The position numbers and the translations under genes are program-made. Below are positions 24,924 to 32,301 of a DNA stretch of 64,000 nt, piece after piece (position 1 is the stretch's first letter; each line of letters opens with the position of its first letter). The stretch spans positions 103,291-167,290 of the forward strand of contig NZ_LN997849.1 in assembly GCF_001511835.1 (NCBI RefSeq). Direction: 5' to 3'. The DNA is from Magnetospirillum sp. XM-1 (GTDB taxonomy: Bacteria > Pseudomonadota > Alphaproteobacteria > Rhodospirillales > Magnetospirillaceae). Below the pieces are notes generated by a model, which worked only from the letters and a program-made list of their open reading frames with translations, had not been told where the DNA came from and searched no databases.

Positions 24924-27293
24924 TCACGGGGCCGGGGGACGGACCGGAAGGCCCTTGGGAAGCCTGCCGGGATTCGGCGGGGGCGCTTCTTCGGGCGCAG
25001 CGCCGGGCCGGTTGGCCGGTTCGATTCCCTTGGAGCGCTGGCGGTCCATCCACTTGCGCTGCTCGGCGATGTCGAACGGGTTGGGCGTCGGGAAGACCGG
25101 ACGTCCGTTCTCCGTGAAGTAGGTGTCCAGGTAGTAGAACTGCTTCTCGTAGAGCAGCGTCCTGGTCTCCCGACTGAACACGCACCAGCCATGGTTCTTC
25201 GAGGTTCCCAGCACCTTCTGCACCGAGACGAGATCGACCGAGGCCGTCTGGGTGGAGCTGGAGACGTTGGCGGAGATCTGGCCGGTGCCGCCGCTCATGT
25301 TTGTCGATTCCGCCTGGGCGGTGGTTTTGCCCGCCGTCTTGGTGATCAGCTCGGCGGTGTCGAGGTCGGATGCGCCGAGGAAGATCTTGGCGTAGGACGA
25401 GGCCATGATGGTGGTGAAGCCGTCGGGGCCGTAGCCGTTCTTCTCGTTCTTGATCTGGCCGATGGCCTGCCAGATCATGACCAGATGGATGCCGACTCCA
25501 GGGGCGTATCCTGCCATGCGGAGCACCTCGTTCATCGATCCCACGGTCGCAAGCTCGTCCAGGAGGAAGACGGTGTAGCGCCCCTCCATTCGATGGACGT
25601 TCTCCTTCAGGACATTGGCCAGCCCGCACACCATCATGCGGAGCCAGGGTCCGAGGATGTCCATGCGGGTGTCGGGGACGATCAGGTAGACGTCGCTCTT
25701 GCCGTCGAAGAGCGACTTGAAGTTGAAGGGCTCGAACCGGGCGGTGTCCTCCTTGAACTCCGAGGTGTCGTGGGAGCCGATGGTCGTCCCATGGGAGCAC
25801 CCGGAGCGGGTCATGCACTCGCGCATGGACTGATCGCACCAGCGCATCTGGACCTGGATGGTCGAGGCGAGGCCGGACCACTGCTTCTCGGACTTCATGG
25901 TGCGCTCGAGCTCGTTGGCCATCCTCTTCGGAATGCCCATGCCGACTTCGGGGAAGCCGCGGATGGAGGCGATGCGGATTTCGGTGCCGTTCTCGTCGTA
26001 GACGATTCCGGACGCCATGACCTTCCGCAGCTTCTCGAGGTCGTCGAAGCCCATGGCGAGGAAGTCCGAGGCGGTCGCCGGATTGCGGCGGATGTCGTCG
26101 CGATCCATCGCGCTGCCATCGAACCAATGGCTGGTGTCGGCGAGCCAGGCCCAGAAGCCGGTGAGGGTCTTCTTGCCGTCGTTGTTCCAGAAGTCGTCGC
26201 CGCCGCCCTTCGCCATCGGGAAGAGGGGTTCGATCAGCCCTTCGATCGAGGCCTGGAACTTCAGGGGGCGATCGGAGATGAAGTCGAAGGGATTGCTGCG
26301 CCAGCGGTGGGTCCGGACGTATTCCCCGGTCTCGCGGGCCACGTCGTCGTCGTCGGCGTAGAAGCCGTTGCCGAGGACGTTGAGCGGATCCAGCGGGATG
26401 GCCCGGCGGCCGCGGCGCGTGCGGGCGATGCCGGTCATGGCGAAGAGCTCGCCCTTGGGGTCCAGCACATTGAAGGGGGCGATGACGTTGGGGTTGCTCG
26501 CGGACCCGCCGGACTGCCAGTTGAGGAGGTTGTTCACGCCGAAAGTCGCCGCCTTGCCGGTACGGGGCGGGCCGGTCATGTTCGTCATGCCGAGGTTGAG
26601 CCCGTAGCGGATCACCTTCCAGGCCTTCTGCGCGCCGGCGTGGGCAGGGATGAGACCGCCGGTGAGGAAGGTCTTCGCTGCGGCGGTGGCTTCCGAGGCG
26701 AGCTGCGCGGCGATGACCAGGCGGTTGTGCTCGTAGGGCTCCCCGAGGATGAGTCCGTAGGGCTTGTCGAACTTCTTCTCCGCCTCGCCCTTGTCCATGA
26801 GCCACTGGAGGCCGTGCAGGCCCTCGGCGTTCATGTCGATGTGCATGTCCATGATCCGCTGGTACCACTCGGTGCGGACGATCCGGAGCATGACGGCGTT
26901 GCGCAGCTTGACGGTGCCCTTGAAGACCCAGAGGGCCGTCGCCACGGAGAAGGTGATGGCGCAGCCGATGAGGATCAGCAGGTGGAAGCCGTCGGCTTGT
27001 CCGGCGATGCGGATGTCTCCGATGAGGTCGGTCCATCCCAGCCATCCGGAATAGACCATCGCGGACAGGTAGGTGAATCCCGCCATCCGGAAGGTGCCGG
27101 GCGAGAAGTTCGTCTGGATGTAGACCTTGGCGAGGCAGACGAGAAGGGGGGCCAGGGCGATGGTGGCCTGCCAGGCGAAGCCGTAGCCCGAGCCGCCGCT
27201 CGACGGATCGAAGTGCGCGATGGAGAGGGGGAAGCAGGCGGCCACGAGCAGCGGCCCCCAGACCCAGTGGAGGAATGCGAGGAAGGACTTCAT
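24924..27293 (-). CDS. VirD4/TraG-type conjugative coupling protein
   Basis: A 789-residue inner-membrane ATPase that would couple the relaxase-DNA complex to a type IV secretion channel. The N-terminus has four hydrophobic segments (~residues 8-26, 43-60, 70-88, 103-122). The ATPase domain follows with Walker A-like TGPPRTGKAAT (~253-263), Walker B VFLLDELATVG (~577-587) and the family motif GASDLDTAELITKTAGKTT (~643-661). The C-terminus is Pro-rich. GAAGGAG lies upstream of ATG 27,293. Walker A has Thr-Gly-Lys-Ala where most relatives have Gly-Lys-Gly or Gly-Lys-Ser/Thr, which could affect nucleotide turnover. No VirB channel genes are in the window, so transfer would depend on genes outside it. 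Confidence 0.85.
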   Translation of the reverse strand: MKSFLAFLHWVWGPLLVAACFPLSIAHFDPSSGGSGYGFAWQATIALAPLLVCLAKVYIQTNFSPGTFRMAGFTYLSAMVYSGWLGWTDLIGDIRIAGQADGFHLLILIGCAITFSVATALWVFKGTVKLRNAVMLRIVRTEWYQRIMDMHIDMNAEGLHGLQWLMDKGEAEKKFDKPYGLILGEPYEHNRLVIAAQLASEATAAAKTFLTGGLIPAHAGAQKAWKVIRYGLNLGMTNMTGPPRTGKAATFGVNNLLNWQSGGSASNPNVIAPFNVLDPKGELFAMTGIARTRRGRRAIPLDPLNVLGNGFYADDDDVARETGEYVRTHRWRSNPFDFISDRPLKFQASIEGLIEPLFPMAKGGGDDFWNNDGKKTLTGFWAWLADTSHWFDGSAMDRDDIRRNPATASDFLAMGFDDLEKLRKVMASGIVYDENGTEIRIASIRGFPEVGMGIPKRMANELERTMKSEKQWSGLASTIQVQMRWCDQSMRECMTRSGCSHGTTIGSHDTSEFKEDTARFEPFNFKSLFDGKSDVYLIVPDTRMDILGPWLRMMVCGLANVLKENVHRMEGRYTVFLLDELATVGSMNEVLRMAGYAPGVGIHLVMIWQAIGQIKNEKNGYGPDGFTTIMASSYAKIFLGASDLDTAELITKTAGKTTAQAESTNMSGGTGQISANVSSSTQTASVDLVSVQKVLGTSKNHGWCVFSRETRTLLYEKQFYYLDTYFTENGRPVFPTPNPFDIAEQRKWMDRQRSKGIEPANRPGAAPEEAPPPNPGRLPKGLPVRPPAP

Positions 27294-27421
27294 GCCGGCG
27301 CTCCTTCGGTTGCTGGCGTCCGGCGAAGATGGGGGCGGAGAGGGGCGGAACGTCGAAGGGGGCGGCCATGGCCACCCCCTTCCGTCCCGATCATCCCCCG
27401 GCGAAGCCGAGGTCGCGGCGC

Positions 27422-27982
27422 TTAAGCCGCTTCGACGCCAGCGCCGCCCTGCGGATCTCCGGAAGCGGACTGCGTCTCATCGCCTCCGCTCCGATCGCCC
27501 GCTCCAGCGAGGTCGGTCCCTTCGGCTTCGGCGCCGCCCTGGGAGCGCCGGGCGGCGCGCTCGGCTCGCGCGCTCTCGATCTTCTCGTCCTCCTTGCGTG
27601 CGCGGGCTTCGCAGGCCGCGATGAAGCGCTTGTCGCCGCCGTCGAGAGCGTCGCAGGCCAGGAGGAACATGCCGCGGATGAAGCTGGTGCTCGGGATGTC
27701 TCGGGAGTAGAAGCCCGCGTTGTCGCCGATGGTGCCGACGGACAGCCGGACCGCTTCGATGGTGGCCTTGCGCTGGGCCTCGACCCTTTCACGCTCGGCG
27801 CGTTCGGCATCGCGGGCCCGGCGCTCGCGCTCTTCCGCCCGGCGCTTGGCCTCGGCGATCTCGCGCTCCTTCTTCTCGCGGAGCAGCCGCTCCTTCTCGG
27901 CCTTCTTCTCGTCGCGCTCCTTGGAGCTCTTGTTCAGTCCGGCCAGGATGGCGGCCGGGTCGGTGACGTTCTTGCGTGCCAT
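27422..27982 (-). CDS. Charged coiled-coil protein of the transfer block
   Basis: A 186-residue protein beginning MARKNVTDPAAILAGLNKSS. Residues ~18-75 are a continuous Lys/Arg/Glu coiled coil. Residues ~80-135 are a small globular part (VRLSVGTIGDNAGFYSRDIPSTSFIRGMFLLACDAL), and the tail is Gly/Ala-rich and disordered. It lies 128 bp upstream of the coupling protein, in the same direction, and probably works with it. GGGAGGG precedes the start. Family not recognised. Confidence 0.6.
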   Translation of the reverse strand: MARKNVTDPAAILAGLNKSSKERDEKKAEKERLLREKKEREIAEAKRRAEERERRARDAERAERERVEAQRKATIEAVRLSVGTIGDNAGFYSRDIPSTSFIRGMFLLACDALDGGDKRFIAACEARARKEDEKIESARAERAARRSQGGAEAEGTDLAGAGDRSGGDETQSASGDPQGGAGVEAA

Positions 27983-28206
27983 GACGGAATCCCTCCCTTC
28001 TGCTGCGGCCGCCTCTCGGGACGCGCCAGCGTGTACGGCGGCTCGGTGCCGCGCACGGGAGAAGTTGGGGCCGGAACAGGCCGGTCGGATCGGATGGAGT
28101 GCGATTGGGGAACGAGGGGGCGGGCGAGACCCTTTCCCATAGGTGCGCGAAATGGAACGGACGTGAAGGAAGGCTTGGATCCTTCCTGATCCAGCCTCCC
28201 CGCCGC

Positions 28207-28470
28207 CTATGCGATGGACGCCATCTTCTCCACCCAGCGGGCCAATGGCGGCAGGGTGTCGAATCCTTCCGTGGGCTCCCCGCCGAGCGGGCCGGCAAGG
28301 TAGCGCCAGCGTCTGCCGTCCGGGCGCACCGGACCCTCGCGGCCCTGCCTCTCCTTCACGAGCCAGCCATGGTCCTGAGCCGTCCGGGACAGCTCGTCCA
28401 TGAGCGCCGCGTGGCGATCGCCCTTCGTCCGGAAAGGGGTTCCGGATGCTGCGTTCTTCCCGCTGTCCAT
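28207..28470 (-). CDS. Small hypothetical protein, 87 residues
   Basis: Starts MDSGKNAASGTPFRTKG with GGGGAGG upstream. A short basic, aromatic-containing protein (HGWLVKERQGREG, RRWRYLAGPLGG) with a closing amphipathic helix. No family recognised. Its place in the leftward small-gene cluster of the transfer region, and its good ribosome binding site, support it as real. Confidence 0.55.
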   Translation of the reverse strand: MDSGKNAASGTPFRTKGDRHAALMDELSRTAQDHGWLVKERQGREGPVRPDGRRWRYLAGPLGGEPTEGFDTLPPLARWVEKMASIA

Positions 28471-28525
28471 TCCATCCTCCCCTGTCCGGCCCCGGTGTCT
28501 TCCGGAGCCGGATATGGTGCCGTTC

Positions 28526-28666
28526 CTAGTAGCCCTTCCCCGACAGGATCGCCCGGCGGGAGAGCTCGAGGATGGCGAGCTGCCGCAGGGAATCGCTGGC
28601 GCTGGCCGAAAGCTGGATTTCGCGGAGCTTGAGCCGGGAAAGTCCCTTGATGTAGTCGTGCAGCAT
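28526..28666 (-). CDS. Very small protein, 46 residues
   Basis: ATG 28,666 follows GGAGG at 6 bp. The product MLHDYIKGLSRLKLREIQLS... is one or two amphipathic helices with a normal residue mix (Leu, Ile, Arg, Ser), ending SGKGY. It lies 55 bp upstream of the 87-residue gene. It is too short for family assignment but has all marks of a translated gene. Confidence 0.55.
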   Translation of the reverse strand: MLHDYIKGLSRLKLREIQLSASASDSLRQLAILELSRRAILSGKGY

Positions 28667-28926
28667 GTCGGTCCTCCGATCGGGTTTCAGGACGCCAGGC
28701 GTCCTCGATGCCGTGGGACGGCAAGCGGAGCGCGCACCGGAATCGCTTCCGGAACCGATGGCTCGGTGGCCTCGTGGCCGCGCGCTGCATTCCTCCTGTC
28801 TCGCTGGGATCGTCCTCGACGATCCGCCCGGTCGCCGGATGACCGCCCGGCGGCGGAGACGGGATCACCTCCTTTCGGCGTGGGTCGTTCGTTCGGTCGT
28901 CGCTGGCTGGCGCATGGTCGGCCTCC
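28667..28926. other. Intergenic stretch with a minimal ORF and a full-length Shine-Dalgarno
   Basis: On the minus strand a 16-codon frame (28,915 to 28,865, MRQPATTERTTHAERR) has GGAGG before its ATG. It ends in GAAAGGAGGTGATCC, a match to the complement of the 3' end of 16S rRNA over about 15 bases. A GTG overlaps its stop (GTGA), but the frame that follows is not convincing. Nothing else is seen. Confidence 0.35.
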
Positions 28927-29163
28927 TTACGCGGCGACGGCTTCGGCGAGGCCGAGGATCCGGCGGGCGCCCTGGAGGATCAGCATCTGCTCGTCCCTCT
29001 CGAAGACGCCGGAGATCATCTCGCGGCCTTCGAGGAGGCGCGCCTCGCGGAGGGCGTTGAGGGCGATGGCGTTGCCGGGCTTGGCGAGGTCCTTGCGGGC
29101 GCACTTCTCGACGGCGTTGGCGAGGGCGATGGTCCAGGTGGCATGCAGTGGCTTGGCGTTCAT
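28927..29163 (-). CDS. Small hypothetical protein, 78 residues
   Basis: Starts MNAKPLHATWTIALANAVEKC with GGGAG at 6-10 bp. It is a soluble helical protein of balanced composition with two Cys-free halves after an initial EKCARKD. No family recognised. It belongs to the leftward cluster of small genes between the methyltransferase remnant and the transfer genes. Confidence 0.55.
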   Translation of the reverse strand: MNAKPLHATWTIALANAVEKCARKDLAKPGNAIALNALREARLLEGREMISGVFERDEQMLILQGARRILGLAEAVAA

Positions 29164-29256
29164 GGTGATCTCCCGGTGTCTGTTGCCGCACGCCGCGGCT
29201 GTCGAAGGCGTGGTGCGCATCGCGGGCATCGCTCCCGCCGGCTTGTGGCCGGTCCG

Positions 29257-29631
29257 TCATCCGGACGATTGGCGAGCCGCTGCGTTCCGGACGCAGGGCG
29301 AAGCAAGACGAAAGGCGCGGCCCCGTCGTGGGACCGCGCCTGCCTGTGGATTGGAAAGGAGGATGGGGTCGGCGGACCAGCGGGCGACGATCTCCTTGGC
29401 GGTCCTGAAGTCCGGAACCCAGAGCTCGCCGCCCGCATCGTCGGAGAGGGCGGCGTGCTCCTCGAGGATCCAGACGGACCATCCGCCTCCCTGCTTGATG
29501 CCCTTCCGCTGGAAGGTCGGCTCCTTGGCCAACGTGCCGACCTCGCGGCCGTTCCCGTCGAGGACGACGTAGCTGATCCTGGGATCGGCCATCGCCTTGT
29601 CGCCGGGCTGCTTGCGTCGGATGGTATGCAT
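29257..29631 (-). CDS. Small hypothetical protein, up to 124 residues
   Basis: ATG 29,631 has AAGGAG upstream. The first ~95 residues are coherent (MHTIRRKQPGDKAMADPRIS, YVVLDGNGREVGTL, GGGWSVWILEEHAAL, GELWVPDFRTAKEIVARW). The last ~30 residues (VPRRGRAFRLASPCVRN...) overlap a hairpin with a following T-run that looks like an intrinsic terminator, so the native stop may have been lost by a frameshift near codon 95. An internal ATG at residue 14 (MADPRIS) is a less likely start. Function unknown. Confidence 0.5.
   Translation of the reverse strand: MHTIRRKQPGDKAMADPRISYVVLDGNGREVGTLAKEPTFQRKGIKQGGGWSVWILEEHAALSDDAGGELWVPDFRTAKEIVARWSADPILLSNPQAGAVPRRGRAFRLASPCVRNAAARQSSG
29304..29341 (-). 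terminator. Terminator-like hairpin inside the 3' end of a coding frame
   Basis: On the minus strand AGGCGCGG (from 29,341) pairs with CCGCGCCT (to 29,313) and is followed by TTTCGTCTT. It would end the leftward transcript from the methyltransferase side before the annotated stop at 29,257. Confidence 0.45.
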
Positions 29632-29651
29632 GGCGCTTCTCCTTGGCGGCA

Positions 29652-30401
29652 TCAGGCCGCGATGGCCGAGCGGGCGAGGTCGGGAGCGTTGGCGCGGACC
29701 AGGGCGGCGGCCACGCCGGGGCAGACCGAGTTGCCGCACATCCGCACCTGCGAGGCCTTCGACAGGCGCTTGCCCTCGAACAGCACGTCGATGAGGTAGT
29801 CCGGCGGGAAGCCCTGGGCGTTGTAGAGCTCGCGCGGGGTGAGCATCCTCATGCCGATGTCGGCCACGGCCCATTCCTGCCCGTCGATGGCCACGACGGC
29901 CTCGTGGTGCTGTCCGGGCTTCGCCGTGCGCTCCAGCAGGGCCTGGACGGCGGCGTGGTGGTTCCCCTGGGCGAGGATGGCCCCCAGCGGCTGGCGCGGG
30001 TCTCCGCCGTTGCCGGTGTTGGTGCCGTGCATCTGCGACAGCCAGGCGGCGGCCAGCATCTGCGTGCAGCCCTTGCCGAGGATGGTGCTGACCGGCTCGT
30101 GCATGGAATGGCCGACGAGGCCGGTGTTGTGCTGCGCCATCCACGGCAGGACGATGCCATCGGTGAGGTGCGTCTCGATGGTCGGCACCGGCCCGTCGAG
30201 GCTGCTGCCCACGCTGCGCCCGTGGAAGCGGGTGAGGTGCGGCATGGAGACGGCGATGCCCGGCGAGGCCGTGAGGGTGCCGACGGGGGACCGGGGGCCG
30301 AAGCCGCGGAACGGCGTGTAGTCCGGCGCCGTATGGTTCGGATTGACGCAGTAGGGCGAGACCAGCGCCAGTTCGCCCCGCTTGGCGGTGGTGATGGCAC
30401 G
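29652..30401 (-). pseudogene. DNA cytosine-5 methyltransferase, C-terminal part only
   Basis: About 250 residues match the C-terminal third of Dcm-type enzymes: RAITTAKRGELALVSPYC (target-recognition side), then RMLTPRELYNAQGFPPDY (motif IX region) and KASQVRMCGNSVCPGVAAALV (motif X). Catalytic motifs I (SAM binding), IV (PCQ) and VI (ENV) are absent. Upstream at ~30,400 the frame joins, out of phase, to the AAA+ ATPase C-terminal fragment. The first in-frame ATG (30,245) is internal to homology, so it is a remnant. An intact enzyme would methylate cytosine in plasmid DNA and help escape restriction. Confidence 0.7.
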
Positions 30402-31260
30402 GGCAGCCGGTTGGTCCGGAGGAGCGGGACGAGCTCCTGCTCGTAGGCGCGGTTGTCGAACAGCAGGATGGCCGCGTCGGTCGAGCGGAACAGCTGGTCG
30501 AGGAGCAGGGCCTTGGATTCGTTCGGAACGACCGTGATCCGATCGTCGTCCGGCACGGCGAACCAGCAGTCGTTGTCGCCATCGGTCTCCGCCAGGAAGG
30601 CGGCGAAGGCGCGCCCCGGCTCCAGCGGATTGCCGGATTCGGCCTTCTGAAGCGAGGCGATGTCCCTCGGCGTGGCCACGATGATCCGGGTGGAGGCCGA
30701 TTTGACCACGGCGCCGTAGGTCGTGAGCGCGAGCGGCGTGGCGATGGAGAGGATGCGCGCCTGGTTGGCGTCCTCCAGCGCCGCTTCCGCGTGCAGCCGG
30801 GTCCAGCGGGCGGCGGCCTTGGGATCCGCCTCAGGCGGGACGATGGGCTGCACGGAGACGGCGATGGCTTCGCCGTCATGATCCACCCGCAGCTCCGCGG
30901 AGCCGAGGGGCTTCTCGATGAGCAGGCGGGCGGCGGGGCGGCGGATGCGCCCGTCGATGAGGCGTTCCAGCGGCCGGGCCCCGGAATCGGCGCTGTACCC
31001 TTCCTTCGCGAGGCGGGCCTTGGCGGCGTCGGTGACGGACAGGCGGCTGCCGGTCATGCGGAGCTGGGCTTCGAGGCCGAGCAGGCCCTTGTCCACGAAG
31101 GCCGGCATGCGCGCCGGGTCCAGGCGGCCGAAGACCAGGATGCGGTCGATGCGGTTGCGCAGCTCCGGCGGGATGCCGCGCTCCACGGCGGCGCGGATCT
31201 CCTCGGTCTCGTCGTTAGCGCTGCGCGAGGCCTTGTAGCTGATATAGAGCGATCTGGCCG
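30402..31260 (-). pseudogene. AAA+ (Clp-like) ATPase, C-terminal half
   Basis: The sequence from ~31,255 leftward reads ISYKASRSANDETEEIRAAV, IPPELRNRIDRILVFGRL and, after a helical stretch, GYSADSGARPLERLIDGRI. This is the sensor-2/C-terminal (D2-small) domain of Clp/Hsp100 proteins (usual forms: TSN, F-x-PEFLNRID, GARPLxRxI). There is no Walker A or B here; those are in the fragment at 23.9-24.6 kb. A ~110-residue tail of unknown type (IIVATPRDIASLQ, DDDRITVVPNESKALLLDQLF) follows before the join to the methyltransferase remnant. No start codon with a ribosome binding site precedes it. It is part of a dismembered gene. Confidence 0.65.
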
Positions 31261-31573
31261 GGTGAAGGGCCGAAGGGCCGAAAAATCGACCGATGGAAGC
31301 ATTTCGTTCATCTTCGGCCCTTGTGCGTCTTTGGAAACGACACCACCGCGACGGAGGACGAGGCGGGGACAAGGGCGTTAAATGGACGGAATACGCAATA
31401 CGGATCAATGGCTTATAGGGTGCGTAGTAGGCTTCTGAAAACGACCCACAAGCCCTTGACGCGGGAGTCTTCGGGACCCATGTGTACACTAGAAGGCGAA
31501 AACGCCTCGAAGGCATGGTCGGTTCAACAGGCGGCATCCGGAGGTGAGCAGGGACGAGAGGACGGAGGATCAG
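31261..31573. promoter_or_regulatory. Intergenic region with repeated AAGGGCCGAA elements and a rightward promoter
   Basis: AAGGGCCGAA occurs at 31,265-31,274 and again at 31,273-31,282 (overlapping), and inverted as TTCGGCCCTT at 31,313-31,322, so it could be an operator or a stem. Further right TTGACG (31,456) and a GTGTACAC palindrome ending in TACACT (31,485-31,490) suggest a promoter for the gene at 31,574, though the spacing (23 bp) is long. No gene is seen. Confidence 0.35.
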
Positions 31574-32113
31574 ATGGGCACCGCATTCGCTTGGGCTTGG
31601 ACCTTGGACTGGTTCGACCGGATCTTCCGGGGAATGAGAGCCCTCTTCGTCACCGTCTCCTTCCTGTCCCTGGTAGGAGGCGCCCTCGCCGTCTCCCAGA
31701 TGTGGGACTCGCACCTCGCTGCACGCGGCCAGTCCGCGAACACCGCCAGGACCTTCATGGCTGTGCTGGGCTCCATCGGAACCTCGGCGAAGGCCTATCT
31801 CCCCTCCATCCTGTTCTCCGTCGCGGGCACCGCCAGCGATTGCCTCGGCGATGAGATGGCCATGGCGGGGCAGGCCATCGGAGTCCCCTTCGCTCCTTCC
31901 GCCTCCTCGGCAGGCGCCTGCGGGGCCTCAGCGACCCGGACGGCGAACATGCTTCCCGCTGCGACCATCGCCACGGCCATGAACGCATGGAACGCCCTGA
32001 AGCCGGCCATGCCCGCCGCGAGCCAGGTTCTTCCTCCCAAGGCCTACCAGGCGGTCCAGCAGGTGCGGTATCCGGCCCAGCCCGGCCCCGTGTGGTACGG
32101 CGGCGGCCGCTGA
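31574..32113 (+). CDS. Membrane-anchored hypothetical protein, 179 residues
   Basis: Starts MGTAFAWAWTLDWFDRIF with GGAGG 5 bp upstream. It has one strong hydrophobic segment near the N-terminus (~residues 18-40, MRALFVTVSFLSLVGGALA) and a second weaker one mid-protein. The rest is Ala/Ser/Pro-rich and ends VRYPAQPGPVWYGGGR. No family recognised. It is followed by a strong terminator, so it forms its own transcript. An in-frame GTG at 31,544 is an alternative start. Confidence 0.55.
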   Translation: MGTAFAWAWTLDWFDRIFRGMRALFVTVSFLSLVGGALAVSQMWDSHLAARGQSANTARTFMAVLGSIGTSAKAYLPSILFSVAGTASDCLGDEMAMAGQAIGVPFAPSASSAGACGASATRTANMLPAATIATAMNAWNALKPAMPAASQVLPPKAYQAVQQVRYPAQPGPVWYGGGR

Positions 32114-32138
32114 GCCTTCCTTCCCGGATGGAGGATCG

Positions 32139-32168
32139 GGGCCTGCTCATGCAGGCCCTTTCCTTTTG
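32139..32168 (+). terminator. Rho-independent terminator
   Basis: GGGCCTGC (32,139-32,146), loop TCAT, GCAGGCCC (32,151-32,158), then TTTCCTTTT. It lies 25 bp after the 179-residue gene. Confidence 0.85.
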
Positions 32169-32301
32169 CGCGTGATGGCTTCCATTCGCGGGCATTTCGC
32201 ACGTCCGGAACTATATTGCCCGGCCCCAACTTCCTGCTTATCCGAAGCATCGCACGGAGGAGCGGTTCCTTCGGCAGCTTCGTGAAGCCCAGGAGCGGAT
32301 C

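Noticed and set aside
23923..27375. A single 1150-codon minus frame covering the coupling protein and ATPase region
   Set aside because: Only the last 218 codons make sense; the rest is an off-frame reading of the coupling protein, which is clear in another frame.
28862..28877. GGATCACCTCCTTTC, identical to the 3' end of 16S rRNA
   Set aside because: No other rRNA sequence surrounds it; it is the reverse complement of a full-length Shine-Dalgarno on the minus strand.
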